A DNA stretch of 64,000 nucleotides from Symsagittifera roscoffensis (GCF_963678635.1 NC_087062.1:73685345-73749344); one strand, 5' to 3'; shown: positions 22,215 through 30,367, counted from the stretch's first letter. Notes: a model not told the origin generated them from the sequence alone. Numbers and translations are program-made.

Positions 22215-22712
22215 CATTTGTTTGAACCGTGTCGCTATCTTATGTTGAGCTCTGATGTGCTGGTTTGGCGAGCAGACTCAATAAATAATTTTTACGAGGC
22301 AAATCGAAGAATATTACAGCTCACAATAAGTTCAGCTCGTCAGGCGAAAAACGAGTCGATGAAATGTGCTGTTTTCGACTGTCCTTCAAACTCAACTGTA
22401 ATTGGGACAAATCTTATTGGGAACAATACAAGTTTTAGCGATGAAGTTAAAAATAAGAAGAACGAATCAGTAAAAAATAATGTCATCGGCAGCGATTGCC
22501 ACATTGGAAAATCGAAATTGATTGGATGTGTGCTGTTCAGCAATGTAGTTATCGGCAACAATTGTGTCCTGGAGAATTGCATTTTGGCCAATCACAGTAG
22601 AGTAGAAGATGGCTGTGAAATGAACAACGTGCTAGTCGCTGCTTCGCAAACTGTGCAAACCAAATCTAAATTGAGCCATGAAACAGTAAAGAAAATTGTA
22701 CAATTTCAATAA
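22215..22712 (+). CDS. EIF2B3: EIF2B3 (eIF2B subunit gamma), 3' exon
   Basis: Encodes the C-terminal part: VLVWRADSINNFYEANRRI, corresponding to the conserved linker before the helix, then a left-handed beta-helix of hexapeptide repeats (VIGSDCHIG, LIGCVLFSNVVIGNNCVLEN, CILANHSRVEDGCEM). This domain packs against the eIF2B epsilon subunit. The acceptor TTTTTCAAG|CATTTG leaves phase 0, matching the donor at 12156. Stop at 22710-22712. SYS1 starts only about 260 bp downstream on the same strand. Confidence 0.85.
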   Translation, partial: HLFEPCRYLMLSSDVLVWRADSINNFYEANRRILQLTISSARQAKNESMKCAVFDCPSNSTVIGTNLIGNNTSFSDEVKNKKNESVKNNVIGSDCHIGKSKLIGCVLFSNVVIGNNCVLENCILANHSRVEDGCEMNNVLVAASQTVQTKSKLSHETVKKIVQFQ

Positions 22713-22969
22713 ACTTATTTAAATCTATTTGAACTGATCGGAAGGAATAAATTTCAACTATTTAAAGATTATCGATTAATATATGGCTGTGTTGATAATT
22801 AGTTTTTTCAGTTCAAAAATGCTTAGCGATTCAAAATTAATTACCCAAGGCTCATTCGCACAGTGAGGTGAAGAATGTCAAATGAGTGATTTGAATGATA
22901 TTAATCTGCAGAAGACACAACTTGATAGTTGCTAGTGTAATCAGAGACATCAGCCAATCAGTTTCGAAT

Positions 22970-23231
22970 ATGGGAACTGTTCGTTTCCGGTCCTCATCTT
23001 TCGACCCTAAACTCCTCATTTCACAGATCATCAGCATGCAGTGTCTATACTACCTGTTTACATGTACCCTGCTACTCTCGCTCTCCCTTGCGTTTCCACA
23101 ACATGGGATCAGTCTGCAACACATTCTGTCTTACAGAGCAGTCGGTTTGTCTTCCGTCTCGGAGAGAATCAACTCTTGTCTCTTCGTCATCAATTCCCTT
23201 TTCATGGCACTCTCAATATGGCTCTTAGTTG
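22970..23231 (+). CDS. SYS1: SYS1 Golgi trafficking protein, exon 1
   Basis: SYS1 is a four-transmembrane Golgi protein that recruits the small GTPase ARFRP1 to the trans-Golgi. This exon starts at ATG 22970 (MGTVRFRSSSFDPKLLISQI, matching the FRSYVWDPLLILSQI start of animal SYS1). It encodes the first two membrane segments, with QCLYYLFTCTLLLSLSLAF and a second around CLFVINSLFMALSIWLLV. Donor GTTG|GTAAGT at 23231/23232 leaves phase 1. Confidence 0.88.
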
Positions 23232-23506
23232 GTAAGTTAGATAGCCCTTTGTGAACATCATAAGTAAGATAATCTTTTCTTACCAAAATTGTTAAACACA
23301 ATATGGAGGCTTTATAGTTATTGCCAAATTGTGGCAATATGATTTTTGTCAACGAATCTGAACGAAGTTAATTAATAAATATCAAAAAAAACTCTTCCTA
23401 TGACGGCGGAAATCAACTTTTCTTTCGTTTGAACACATAAAAACTTTATTTTAACAAGTAATATCTTCTACCAGTTAAGATGCTCAAGTTTGAACCCGTT
23501 GCCTTC

Positions 23507-23728
23507 AGTAGTATTGTATCGTGTCCCGGATCCTAAGGGGGGGGGGGGGGGTCCTTCCTAAGGGGGGGTCCTCACGTAAAGTAAAATCCTAGGAAAGGGG
23601 TCCTTAATTTTTTGGAGGACCCCTATCCTAGGATTTTGTAAACGAAAGAAATTTTCCACCCAAAAAGCAGAAGACCCCCTACTTAGGATCTTGCTAAGTT
23701 TAGCTTAACAACAAGGGACACGATACAA
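23507..23728 (+). repeat. Polinton left terminal inverted repeat, itself palindromic
   Basis: The outer ~136 bp matches the right end almost exactly, apart from G-run length and a single base; the inner ~85 bp is more diverged. Within the repeat, TTGTATCGTGTCCC (23514-23527) is the perfect complement of GGGACACGATACAA (23715-23728). AAAATCCTAGGAAAGGGG (from 23583) pairs with 23616-23637 over 22 bp with one mismatch around an 11-nt loop. A run of 15 G (23537-23551) and one of 7 G lie on the outer side. Confidence 0.92.
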
Positions 23729-23960
23729 AATTCTTTCTAATTCCAATTTTTGGGGTCCTAATTATTGGTCCTGGTTAATTATATGAATCATGTTAATTGT
23801 TATATTTGTTTCGGGCAAATGAACTTTCGACCTAGTTGAAATTTGTTAGTGAACGGGGAATTGACTTTTATGGTATATAATAAAAATTGGCCGGCCATTT
23901 CGGCAGCGTAGCTTAACTGTTGGCAGCAGTAAACTAATTCCTTAACTTGACCTAAATTTT

Positions 23961-24599
23961 ATGGTGAAAAGGCAGTACATTGAAATTACTCTCAAAAGGC
24001 GGCGGCCGTTGCTGGGCAAAATATACCAAATGATAAATTTGACAAATTTTGAAATAAGAAAAATGAAATTAGAGGGAACTTGGTGTACTGAAGATATTGA
24101 TAATGAGCATTTACAATTAAGAGTGTTTTCAACCGCAGAAAAAAACTCATTTTTCAAATTTAGTAATGAACGCTACGTCGTCTTCCTCGAAAGGGCAAAG
24201 GAAATTTCAAAGAAAGAATACGAGTTAATTTTCAAAGAACAATTTTATTTGAGTGAGCTTCAACAAATCTCTTGGTGCATTTCTACAAAACAACAGTATG
24301 GTACTGTGAGCGATTTGAATTTTGCTGATTATGAAAACATATTCGACTATTCGTTTGATTTTACCTCAAAAAGGGTTGATAAAGACTTGGAGAGAAAAAT
24401 CCGTCTATGTTTCAACAAGCTATCAAAATACAAGAAACTTCCGGTGGTTTATTTAATTATTTACCACCGTTATCTTAATGAGACTAAATGGTATTTGCAA
24501 GGTCACTTTTATTTCCACTGGCTTGAAATTCAGCAGGTTGGAGAGGTGTTGGAAAAAATAAATAATGAAATTGCAAAAAAGCAGAGTAACTCCTATTGA
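23961..24599 (+). CDS. Polinton protein of unknown function, 212 aa
   Basis: Starts at ATG 23961 with a basic N-terminus (MVKRQYIEITLKRRRP) and is rich in Lys, Glu and aromatic residues; no membrane segment or motif is recognised. A helix-rich middle (ERAKEISKKEYELIFKEQF) and a C-terminal KINNEIAKKQ helix are visible. It is the first gene after the left terminal repeat and overlaps the next frame by 35 bp, so the two are probably expressed together. I do not recognise a family. Confidence 0.65.
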   Translation: MVKRQYIEITLKRRRPLLGKIYQMINLTNFEIRKMKLEGTWCTEDIDNEHLQLRVFSTAEKNSFFKFSNERYVVFLERAKEISKKEYELIFKEQFYLSELQQISWCISTKQQYGTVSDLNFADYENIFDYSFDFTSKRVDKDLERKIRLCFNKLSKYKKLPVVYLIIYHRYLNETKWYLQGHFYFHWLEIQQVGEVLEKINNEIAKKQSNSY

Positions 24600-24999
24600 T
24601 TTGAAAATAATTCACGAAATTTATACGTCTTTGAAACAAACTTATCCTGATAATTCTAACCGACGCAACTATTTTCTAGCTGCATGTTCTCTGTTTTTTG
24701 TTAGTTCTGATAACCTTAACTACGACATTTTAATTAAGTTGAGACCTTATGGTGGCTTGATTGGTATTGATAACTCTTCCTTGGACAAATACTTGAAAAA
24801 TTCCAAAATTTTACGATTGCACGCTATTTTGCACGATGCGGCCGGATTTATACACGAATTTTATCAACAGGGTCCCACGTACTGTTACATGTTGCCCTGG
24901 AACTGTAACAACAGCTTATTGGGACATTTGAGTGGAATAGCGTTCTGCCTTTTCATTAAGTTGAAAAAACCAGAAGTTTATCATTTACTAGAATGCTAG
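24565..24999 (+). CDS. Polinton protein of unknown function, 144 aa
   Basis: ATG 24565 lies inside the end of the preceding gene in another frame; the stop (24997-24999) overlaps the next start ATG (24993). Conserved-looking blocks are LHAILHDAAGFIHEFY, GPTYCYMLPW and LLGHLSGIAFCLFIKL, with His, Asp, Cys and Trp concentrated as in an enzyme or metal-binding protein. No family recognised. Confidence 0.65.
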   Translation: MKLQKSRVTPIDLKIIHEIYTSLKQTYPDNSNRRNYFLAACSLFFVSSDNLNYDILIKLRPYGGLIGIDNSSLDKYLKNSKILRLHAILHDAAGFIHEFYQQGPTYCYMLPWNCNNSLLGHLSGIAFCLFIKLKKPEVYHLLEC

Positions 25000-25562
25000 G
25001 CGAGAGATCAGTTGTGCTTGACGTGGAAGGCTTTCGTTACAAGAAAAACGCCTTTGTGGTTAAAGAATTAGCAATAACAACTTCAGACTACAGCGATCGA
25101 CTCATTTTCCTACCTCCAGTGAATTTCAATATACTACCAAAGCTTGAACAAAAAGCTTACAACTGGTTAACAAATTATTTACACGGTCTCCATTGGGAAA
25201 ACGGTGATTATCTTTATATAAACTTGAATCAAATACTTCAGAGTTTTGTGCTGAGAAATCCCTGTGCCGTTTTTTACGCTAAAGGAAAAGAAAAGACAGA
25301 ATTTTTGGCCAAGTACTTGGACCGAAAGATTGAAAACCTAGATGATTTGGGCTGTCCTCGGGTTGAAAACTTATATTTTAAAAATTATCCAAGTTGCAAT
25401 AAACATATTCCACATTACAACTCCAGGAATCATTGTGCCCTGAAGAAAACCAAGGTTTTTTATGATTGGTTGAAAAATGAACAACAGCGAGAGATCAGCG
25501 AAAGTGGAGACATACCTATCACCAAATTCAATGCTTTGTGCGTGGATGACTCCAGAGGGTGA
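24993..25562 (+). CDS. Polinton small protein with DEDD-nuclease-like features, 189 aa
   Basis: Begins VVLDVEGFRYKKNAFVVKEL: a beta strand with D-x-E followed by F-x-V-K-E-L, like motif Exo I of RNase H-fold exonucleases. The middle has AVFYAKGKEKTEFLAKYL, and the end has the block GCPRVENLY followed later by NHCALKKTKVFYDWL, which resembles an H-x4-D/W motif although an acidic residue at the usual place is missing. Similar short proteins recur in invertebrate mobile elements, but I am unsure of the function. It overlaps its neighbours at both ends (24993-24999 and 25477-25562). Confidence 0.55.
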   Translation: MLGERSVVLDVEGFRYKKNAFVVKELAITTSDYSDRLIFLPPVNFNILPKLEQKAYNWLTNYLHGLHWENGDYLYINLNQILQSFVLRNPCAVFYAKGKEKTEFLAKYLDRKIENLDDLGCPRVENLYFKNYPSCNKHIPHYNSRNHCALKKTKVFYDWLKNEQQREISESGDIPITKFNALCVDDSRG

Positions 25563-25818
25563 TATTAAAATTTCATTAACGAGAATAGAGCGTATTGATT
25601 GCAGTGGCCAAATTGTTCAGAGGAAGGAGCAAATAATAATTTCCGAAGAAGAGTTGTCTACGTTGAAGAGGTTTTTTCCAGTTATTCATCAATTTGTATA
25701 CTTCCAGAGATTCAAGTTTATCAGAAATGTTAGCCAGCAAGCGAGGAGTATATCTTCCCGAACTAGTCTTAGTACCCAAACGTCAGCCAGGAGTTCAGAT
25801 GGATCTAAACAGCAGTGA
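25477..25818 (+). CDS. Polinton small protein, possible PC4-like ssDNA-binding fold, 113 aa
   Basis: ATG 25477 lies within the previous gene. Residues about 27-70 read GDIKISLTRIERIDCSGQIV, then QRKEQIIISEEELSTL. A strand, a D-x-x-G turn, a basic QRK, a strand and a helix starting SxEE(L) is the PC4/p15 pattern, and it resembles the better match at 33018-33377. A Ser/Gln/Arg-rich tail follows. The call is an inference from pattern only. Confidence 0.4.
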   Translation: MNNSERSAKVETYLSPNSMLCAWMTPEGDIKISLTRIERIDCSGQIVQRKEQIIISEEELSTLKRFFPVIHQFVYFQRFKFIRNVSQQARSISSRTSLSTQTSARSSDGSKQQ

Positions 25819-25981
25819 ATTGCCAGATGAGATTAAGACGATTGTGAAAGAGGATACTGTGAAGAAAATAATGTACTACAAAAAAACTGCAAATATCCCA
25901 GCAAACTTTGTTTTAGAAATGCATGACATAAATGATAGAGATTTCACACGTTATGAAATTTTTTACTGTTCTCAAAAGTAA
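25727..25981 (+). CDS. Polinton small protein of unknown function, 84 aa
   Basis: The first ATG in this frame is 25727; an upstream TTG also keeps the frame open. Sequence includes VYLPELVLVPKRQPG and DEIKTIVKEDTVKKIM. It overlaps the preceding frame by about 90 bp. No family recognised. Confidence 0.5.
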   Translation: MLASKRGVYLPELVLVPKRQPGVQMDLNSSELPDEIKTIVKEDTVKKIMYYKKTANIPANFVLEMHDINDRDFTRYEIFYCSQK

Positions 25982-26038
25982 TTTAATTTACAAGCTTCAT
26001 TCACAGAGAGAAAAAGTCTAACACAGTCTGTTGAATAA

Positions 26039-26335
26039 ATAGTTTCTCAAATATCAGAAGCAACAACAGCAGTAGATGAACCTGACGCAACATTAGTAAC
26101 AGAATTTGTTTATAACGAGACAAACAGTGAAAAAAAATCATGGAAGTTTTGTAACAATGTAACTTTGCCAAGGTCTGAAGTAGTTTTTGTTGCGCAAATG
26201 GTAGTAATTCTAATTTTACTAACTTTCTGCATTCTCAAACTTTCTTTCACTAAATTAAGTTGCGAAGAAACGTCAGTTTGGTTCTCGATTTTATCAGGCT
26301 TGGTTGGTTACGTACTACCAAACCCAAGAATATGA
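26039..26335 (+). CDS. Polinton membrane protein, C-terminal part clear, start missing
   Basis: The frame is open from just after a TAA (26036-26038) to TGA 26333-26335. It encodes an acidic region, CNNVTLPRSE, a transmembrane segment (VVFVAQMVVILILLTFCILK), then WFSILSGLVGYVLPNPRI, a C-terminal hydrophobic end with G-Y-x-L-P-x-P that I associate with a small membrane protein of animal Polintons. There is no ATG before 26198, which falls inside the membrane segment, and the frame above the TAA is in phase with the preceding gene. So the N-terminus may be lost to a stop or supplied by splicing. The stop overlaps the ATPase start. Confidence 0.55.
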   Translation: MVSQISEATTAVDEPDATLVTEFVYNETNSEKKSWKFCNNVTLPRSEVVFVAQMVVILILLTFCILKLSFTKLSCEETSVWFSILSGLVGYVLPNPRI

Positions 26336-27033
26336 ATAAAGTGATTGATACTTCGACAAGAATTTTTATGGCGATAGTGGGACCTTCAGGATCCGGGAAA
26401 ACTGAGTTAATTTTGAAACTTCTGATGGGAAATTTTTTTTACCCTAAATTTGGAACCGTTCTATATCTTTACAAAGAGATGCAACCTGCATTCTCAGAAA
26501 AAGTGTCTTCTCGCGAAGTGAATGTGGAGTTCATGAAATTCGACGGATTCGAATCTGTGAGAAAATTAGAAAATGTTCTTCTAGTTTTCGATGATTCATG
26601 TGAAGACATCTATAATGACAAGGAATTTGTTAGGTTAGCGACAGCGGGTAGACATAGAGGGATAGATGTAATATATGTTAAGCATAACTTGTTTCAACAA
26701 AGTCGATGGTCGCGCACGATTGATTTGAACACTTCACACATCATTCTGTTCAAATCGCCTCGCGACGTTCAGCAACTAGATCTTTTAGGAAGACAATTGA
26801 ATGTATCAAAATTTTTGAGAAACTGTTACGAATTAGCTACCAGAGACTCTTTTGGACATCTTCTAATCGACTTGGACCCCCGTACATCAGATTGTTTGAG
26901 ATATTGTTCAAATATCACACCACCTGGGCCAACAGTTTTTTATTTACCCTTATCTGAAGCAGAAACTACTCCAATCACAAATGAAAAAGAAAAACTTATC
27001 TATTCTGAGGCATATGGTACAACTGAAACCTGA
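26332..27033 (+). CDS. Polinton genome-packaging ATPase (FtsK/HerA, A32-like)
   Basis: Pumps element DNA into preformed capsids in virus-like Polintons. Walker A is GPSGSGKTE at residues 17-25, Walker B VLLVFDDSCED at about 82-92, and a sensor-like AGRHRGIDVIYVKHN at about 100-120. Length 233 aa, typical for the family. I chose ATG 26332, which overlaps the TGA of the membrane protein (ATGA), over an in-frame TTG at 26260. The frame is intact. It overlaps the start of the next gene by 53 bp. Confidence 0.92.
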   Translation: MNKVIDTSTRIFMAIVGPSGSGKTELILKLLMGNFFYPKFGTVLYLYKEMQPAFSEKVSSREVNVEFMKFDGFESVRKLENVLLVFDDSCEDIYNDKEFVRLATAGRHRGIDVIYVKHNLFQQSRWSRTIDLNTSHIILFKSPRDVQQLDLLGRQLNVSKFLRNCYELATRDSFGHLLIDLDPRTSDCLRYCSNITPPGPTVFYLPLSEAETTPITNEKEKLIYSEAYGTTET

Positions 27034-27220
27034 CCAGCTAAGAAGATTAATTAGAAAAACTTCAAATCGTGAGATCATAACACTTATTTGTGAATGTTTG
27101 CTCAATGTAGTCAATGGAAACGTACCCGTTAAAATCGCAAACATCGAACGATTCGAGACAGCATACAAATACTTAATAACTCCAAAAACCAGTGTTGTCA
27201 AAAAACGTGCGATTATTTAG
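26981..27220 (+). CDS. Polinton small basic protein, 79 aa
   Basis: ATG 26981 lies in the end of the ATPase gene. The block LICECLLNVVNGNVPV, followed by a basic ITPKTSVVKKRAII, matches a small basic protein with C-E-C-x-x-N-x-x-x-G-x-V-P that recurs in animal Polintons/adintoviruses next to structural genes. Role unknown; DNA condensation or a minor virion part is plausible. It appears complete, although relatives often have a Gly-rich C-terminal tail that is absent here. Confidence 0.6.
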   Translation: MKKKNLSILRHMVQLKPDQLRRLIRKTSNREIITLICECLLNVVNGNVPVKIANIERFETAYKYLITPKTSVVKKRAII

Positions 27221-27285
27221 AGTAAAGAAGGCTTCCATTTAGTTCGACAAATACTTTATTTTTGTTACAAGTACCTCACAACTTA

Positions 27286-28146
27286 ATGATGACTGCTGAA
27301 GAATTCATTCTAATTCCGAAACACTTATATGTTAAAGAGCAGCCACATGCTGCACGTGTTCTTCATGATAATAATATTAAACATAAAAATGCTCAACTGT
27401 CCTATCTTAACCGGCTTAGACCCCAATTACCTCCACAAACTAGTAAGACTACTGCAACGAAGGAAACATTTACGGATAATGTTGAGCCCCAACAAGAACA
27501 GCTTAAACTGTTAACGGACGATGAAGAAGTACCGGTCGAACGTGTTAAAGACGAAATACTAGAAGAGAAACACAATAGACAGACCGAAAGCATTTTAGGA
27601 CAGTTACAAGTTTTAGAAGACAAAAAATTTGTTAGAGCAAAAACCGTACTTGAAATCATAGAAAATTCAGAAAGAGTAACCATAAACCGTGACAATGAGG
27701 TGATTTATGTAGATAAAGTACCAACAGGACTTAAAGCTACAATATTTTTATACGACATACAACAACCAACGAAAAAATTACACAATCCGGCGTTCATTAA
27801 CATTTTAACTGCTCTCAACTTGAATGAAAACCTGGTAATAAATCGAAATGCCAAACACGCGGTTCAGTCAGCGCCTATTAACGCTCAAGAGAAACGAGAA
27901 CCCGGACTCTCAAGAACCCGCTCAACGTCGCCCACTTGGCAGGAAAAAAGTAGTGCAAACCTTAAGAGAAGTAAAAAACACAAACGAAAAAGTCTCAGCG
28001 GTAATAGAAAAACCCAAAACCAAAAACGTGAAAAAGAGTCAGAAGAAGGCTCTGACTCATACGGAACGCCCCATAACGATTCAGATTCTCCAACGTCAGA
28101 AAAGACGAAGGCGCAAACAAAACAATGGGAAAATTACCAAGATTGA
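27286..28146 (+). CDS. Polinton protein upstream of integrase, charged C-terminus, 286 aa
   Basis: Start at ATG 27286 (the frame is open to a TTG at 27262). Residues 1-15 are MMTAEEFILIPKHLY; the middle is acidic with EERVKDE-like helices. A conserved-looking block near residue 155-190 includes TIFLYDIQQPTKKLHNPAF and LNLNENLVINRNAK. The last ~90 residues are Lys/Arg/Ser/Glu-rich and disordered. Genes with FLYDIQQP-like blocks occur in other Polintons just before the integrase; function unknown, possibly DNA- or integrase-associated. It overlaps the integrase frame by 299 bp. Confidence 0.6.
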   Translation: MMTAEEFILIPKHLYVKEQPHAARVLHDNNIKHKNAQLSYLNRLRPQLPPQTSKTTATKETFTDNVEPQQEQLKLLTDDEEVPVERVKDEILEEKHNRQTESILGQLQVLEDKKFVRAKTVLEIIENSERVTINRDNEVIYVDKVPTGLKATIFLYDIQQPTKKLHNPAFINILTALNLNENLVINRNAKHAVQSAPINAQEKREPGLSRTRSTSPTWQEKSSANLKRSKKHKRKSLSGNRKTQNQKREKESEEGSDSYGTPHNDSDSPTSEKTKAQTKQWENYQD

Positions 28147-29068
28147 AGAAAAATTGTTGAAAACTAAATACAGTGACAAAGGTCCCGCGTTATTTGGTAG
28201 TGTGAACAACTTGATAAAAGCAAGCAATTTGTCGCGAAAGAAAGTTAAACATTTCCTTCATACTGAACCTGCTTACACGAAATATCGAACTGTGATCTGA
28301 AAAACGCCGCGACTCAAGGTCATAGTTTACGATATCGACGAAATCTGGTCATTAGATCTGGCTTTTGTTGATAAACTTGCCCAGTACAACCATGATGTTA
28401 AGTATCTGCTTGTTGCAGTTGACTGCATGTCCCGCTATCTCAGAGTGCAACCCTTGAAATCAAAGTATGCTACTACAACAGCAGAAGCGTTCAAACTAAT
28501 GATAACGACAAAACAACCGGAAAAAGTATGGGTGGACAAGGGCACAGAGTTTAAAGGGTCCTTCGAAGCATTATGTAAAAGGAAAGGCATAAACACATAT
28601 AGCACAGAGAGCGAGAAAAAGTCCGCATTCGCTGAGAGAAATATCCGTTCGTTGAAAAATCTTATTTATAAGTACTTGGAGGATAAATGGACTTACTCAT
28701 ACATTGACAAATTACAAGATTTTGTCAATGCAATCAATTCGAGAACAAATCGTGTCACAAATCTTGCACCAAATAAAGTAACTAAAAAAGATGTTCCTCG
28801 CCTGATTTCATTAAGAGCAGAACAGTCTTTGAAGTTAGTTCGACGTCCAAAGCTTTATGTTGGTGATTATGTTAGACTTGCCAAAGTAGACATACGTTTT
28901 CGCAAGGGTTACAAACAATCGTTCACCGATGAAGTGTTTAAAGTTTTTGACATACCAACACGAAATCCCCCAACATACAATTTGATTGATTCTAACAGAG
29001 AACCGATTGAGGGAAAATTTTACGAGTCTGAACTGATTCGCGTTCTGGAGAAGGACAATCATGACTGA
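27848..29068 (+). pseudogene. Polinton integrase (rve, DDE) interrupted by one TGA
   Basis: Catalyses insertion of the element with 6-bp target duplication. One frame from ATG 27848 to 29068 holds a basic N-terminus, a helix-turn-helix-like SVNNLIKASNLSRKKVKHFL, and the catalytic core: EIWSLDLAFVDKL (first Asp), VWVDKGTEFKGSF (second Asp), and KKSAFAERNIRSLKN (Glu, 32 residues after the second Asp). A C-terminal chromodomain-like/SH3-like region (KLYVGDYVRLAKVDIRF) follows. A single in-frame TGA (28298-28300) sits just before the core; the rest is intact. The stop codon overlaps the next start (ATGACTGA at 29061). The N-terminal 299 bp overlap the preceding gene in another frame. Confidence 0.9.
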
Positions 29069-29954
29069 GGGCACTTCCGACAGCCTTTTCACCCATAATG
29101 TTCCCCCTTCCTTCACAATTACCCTAGTTTCATCTGCATCAATGAACGTTTTTAAAGATAACACTCTGGCCAACTTCAAAAATCTCCTGAGTGAAGAAAT
29201 AAATTTGCAAGGTGAATGGAGAGTAGCAGTTACAGAAATTACCTTCCCTACTCAGATAAACAACGTAACTGACAACAACATTGTGTACTACAAAAAAGAT
29301 CGGGTTATAGCAAGCATGAAAGTTGAGAAAGACAAGATCTCCAGACCTTACCTTGGAGAAACAGCAAAAATAACAAAAGGAGAATATACGAGCATTGATC
29401 AAATACTGGACGAGATTCGTCGAAAGACAGAATTAGAGAAATTGGATTACGTAATTGATCCAATAACCAAACATCTTTCCTTATGGCTGCATTATTGGGA
29501 AGGTATAACTTTTTCAAGCCCGCAAATTCCTAGTCTACTTGGATTCAAAGGCGTCAGAGATGGAACTGGTTATCATATAGGTTACAAACAAGGAAGCACG
29601 AAACATAGCACATTCTCTACCCAAGATCTTATTGCTGACTATCCCGTTGATGTATGCGCTGGTACTCAGCTTATGTTTATTTATCTGGACATAATTCATT
29701 ATCAAATAGTCGGAGACACAAAAGCACCCCTTTTACGAGTCATTGATACAAATCGTCGAGTGAAAAACGGTTACGCATGTACAATTGAACCGAATCATCG
29801 TAAAGTGTTTAGTAATTTGGATTTTAAAAAACTTTTGGTCAATAATATTTCCAATATTTCTGTGAACTTGCGCACAGAAACTGGAGGACTTGTTCCTTTC
29901 GCTGGAGGGGGAAAAGTTGTTCTGACTTTGAAATTTCAAAAGTTTAGCAATTGA
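29061..29954 (+). CDS. Polinton minor capsid (penton-like, single jelly-roll) protein, 297 aa
   Basis: Forms the vertex capsomers of the predicted icosahedral particle. N-terminal block FTITLVSSASMNVFKDNTLA, then NLQGEWRVAVTEITFPTQ, is characteristic of the family; the C-terminal strand block VPFAGGGKVVLTLKFQKF fits the last jelly-roll strands. The length is in the usual range. It starts inside the integrase stop and ends 5 bp before the next ATG, consistent with co-expression of the virion genes. Confidence 0.85.
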   Translation: MTEGTSDSLFTHNVPPSFTITLVSSASMNVFKDNTLANFKNLLSEEINLQGEWRVAVTEITFPTQINNVTDNNIVYYKKDRVIASMKVEKDKISRPYLGETAKITKGEYTSIDQILDEIRRKTELEKLDYVIDPITKHLSLWLHYWEGITFSSPQIPSLLGFKGVRDGTGYHIGYKQGSTKHSTFSTQDLIADYPVDVCAGTQLMFIYLDIIHYQIVGDTKAPLLRVIDTNRRVKNGYACTIEPNHRKVFSNLDFKKLLVNNISNISVNLRTETGGLVPFAGGGKVVLTLKFQKFSN

Positions 29955-29959
29955 TCAAA

Positions 29960-30367
29960 ATGGATTCATATTACCACAACCAAGCAAACCTACCACATTT
30001 CTCGGGGCATTATAGACAACGAGGCAGTTGCTTCGGTGCATTAGCCTTGGGAATAGGAAGAGTCGCACTTCCACTGGCTCGAAAATTTGTGATACCCGCG
30101 GCTAAAAAAATCGGAAAAGAACTACTTCTTCAGGCAGCTCCAGAACTGATAGAAGTTGCAACAAAAAGAAAAAGTCCTAAGCAGGCACTCAAAAGCACCG
30201 TTAGAAAAACAATCAAAAAGCAAGTAGGAGGAGGAAGTAGATCTCGGAAAAGTCATCCGAAAAGAACGACGGCGTTTAAACGAAAAACGAGACGCGTCAT
30301 TCCCAGAAAACGAACTGCACAGAGAAGTCGCTCCGATTTCTTTACAAGGGTTAAAAATGATTTCTAA
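29960..30367 (+). CDS. Polinton basic virion protein (core or membrane-active), 135 aa
   Basis: Starts MDSYYHNQANLPHFSGHYRQ at ATG 29960. An amphipathic/hydrophobic segment, LALGIGRVALPLARKFVIPA, is followed by KKIGKELLLQAAPELIEVAT. A Lys/Arg-rich tail ends the protein. QVGGG at about residue 92 looks like a cleavage site for the adenovirus-type protease encoded nearby, which prefers small hydrophobic-x-Gly-Gly. Such proteins lie between penton and major capsid genes in Polintons and are compared with adenovirus pVI/pX. The function is inferred. The stop overlaps the next start by 11 bp. Confidence 0.7.
   Translation: MDSYYHNQANLPHFSGHYRQRGSCFGALALGIGRVALPLARKFVIPAAKKIGKELLLQAAPELIEVATKRKSPKQALKSTVRKTIKKQVGGGSRSRKSHPKRTTAFKRKTRRVIPRKRTAQRSRSDFFTRVKNDF

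Noticed and set aside
26260-26331. N-terminal extension of the packaging ATPase from a TTG
   Set aside because: It overlaps the membrane protein end in another frame and ATG 26332 gives the usual short N-terminus before Walker A.
28298-28300. TGA in the integrase as selenocysteine or programmed readthrough
   Set aside because: No visible SECIS-like or readthrough context, and the site is not a known Sec position; a point change is simpler.
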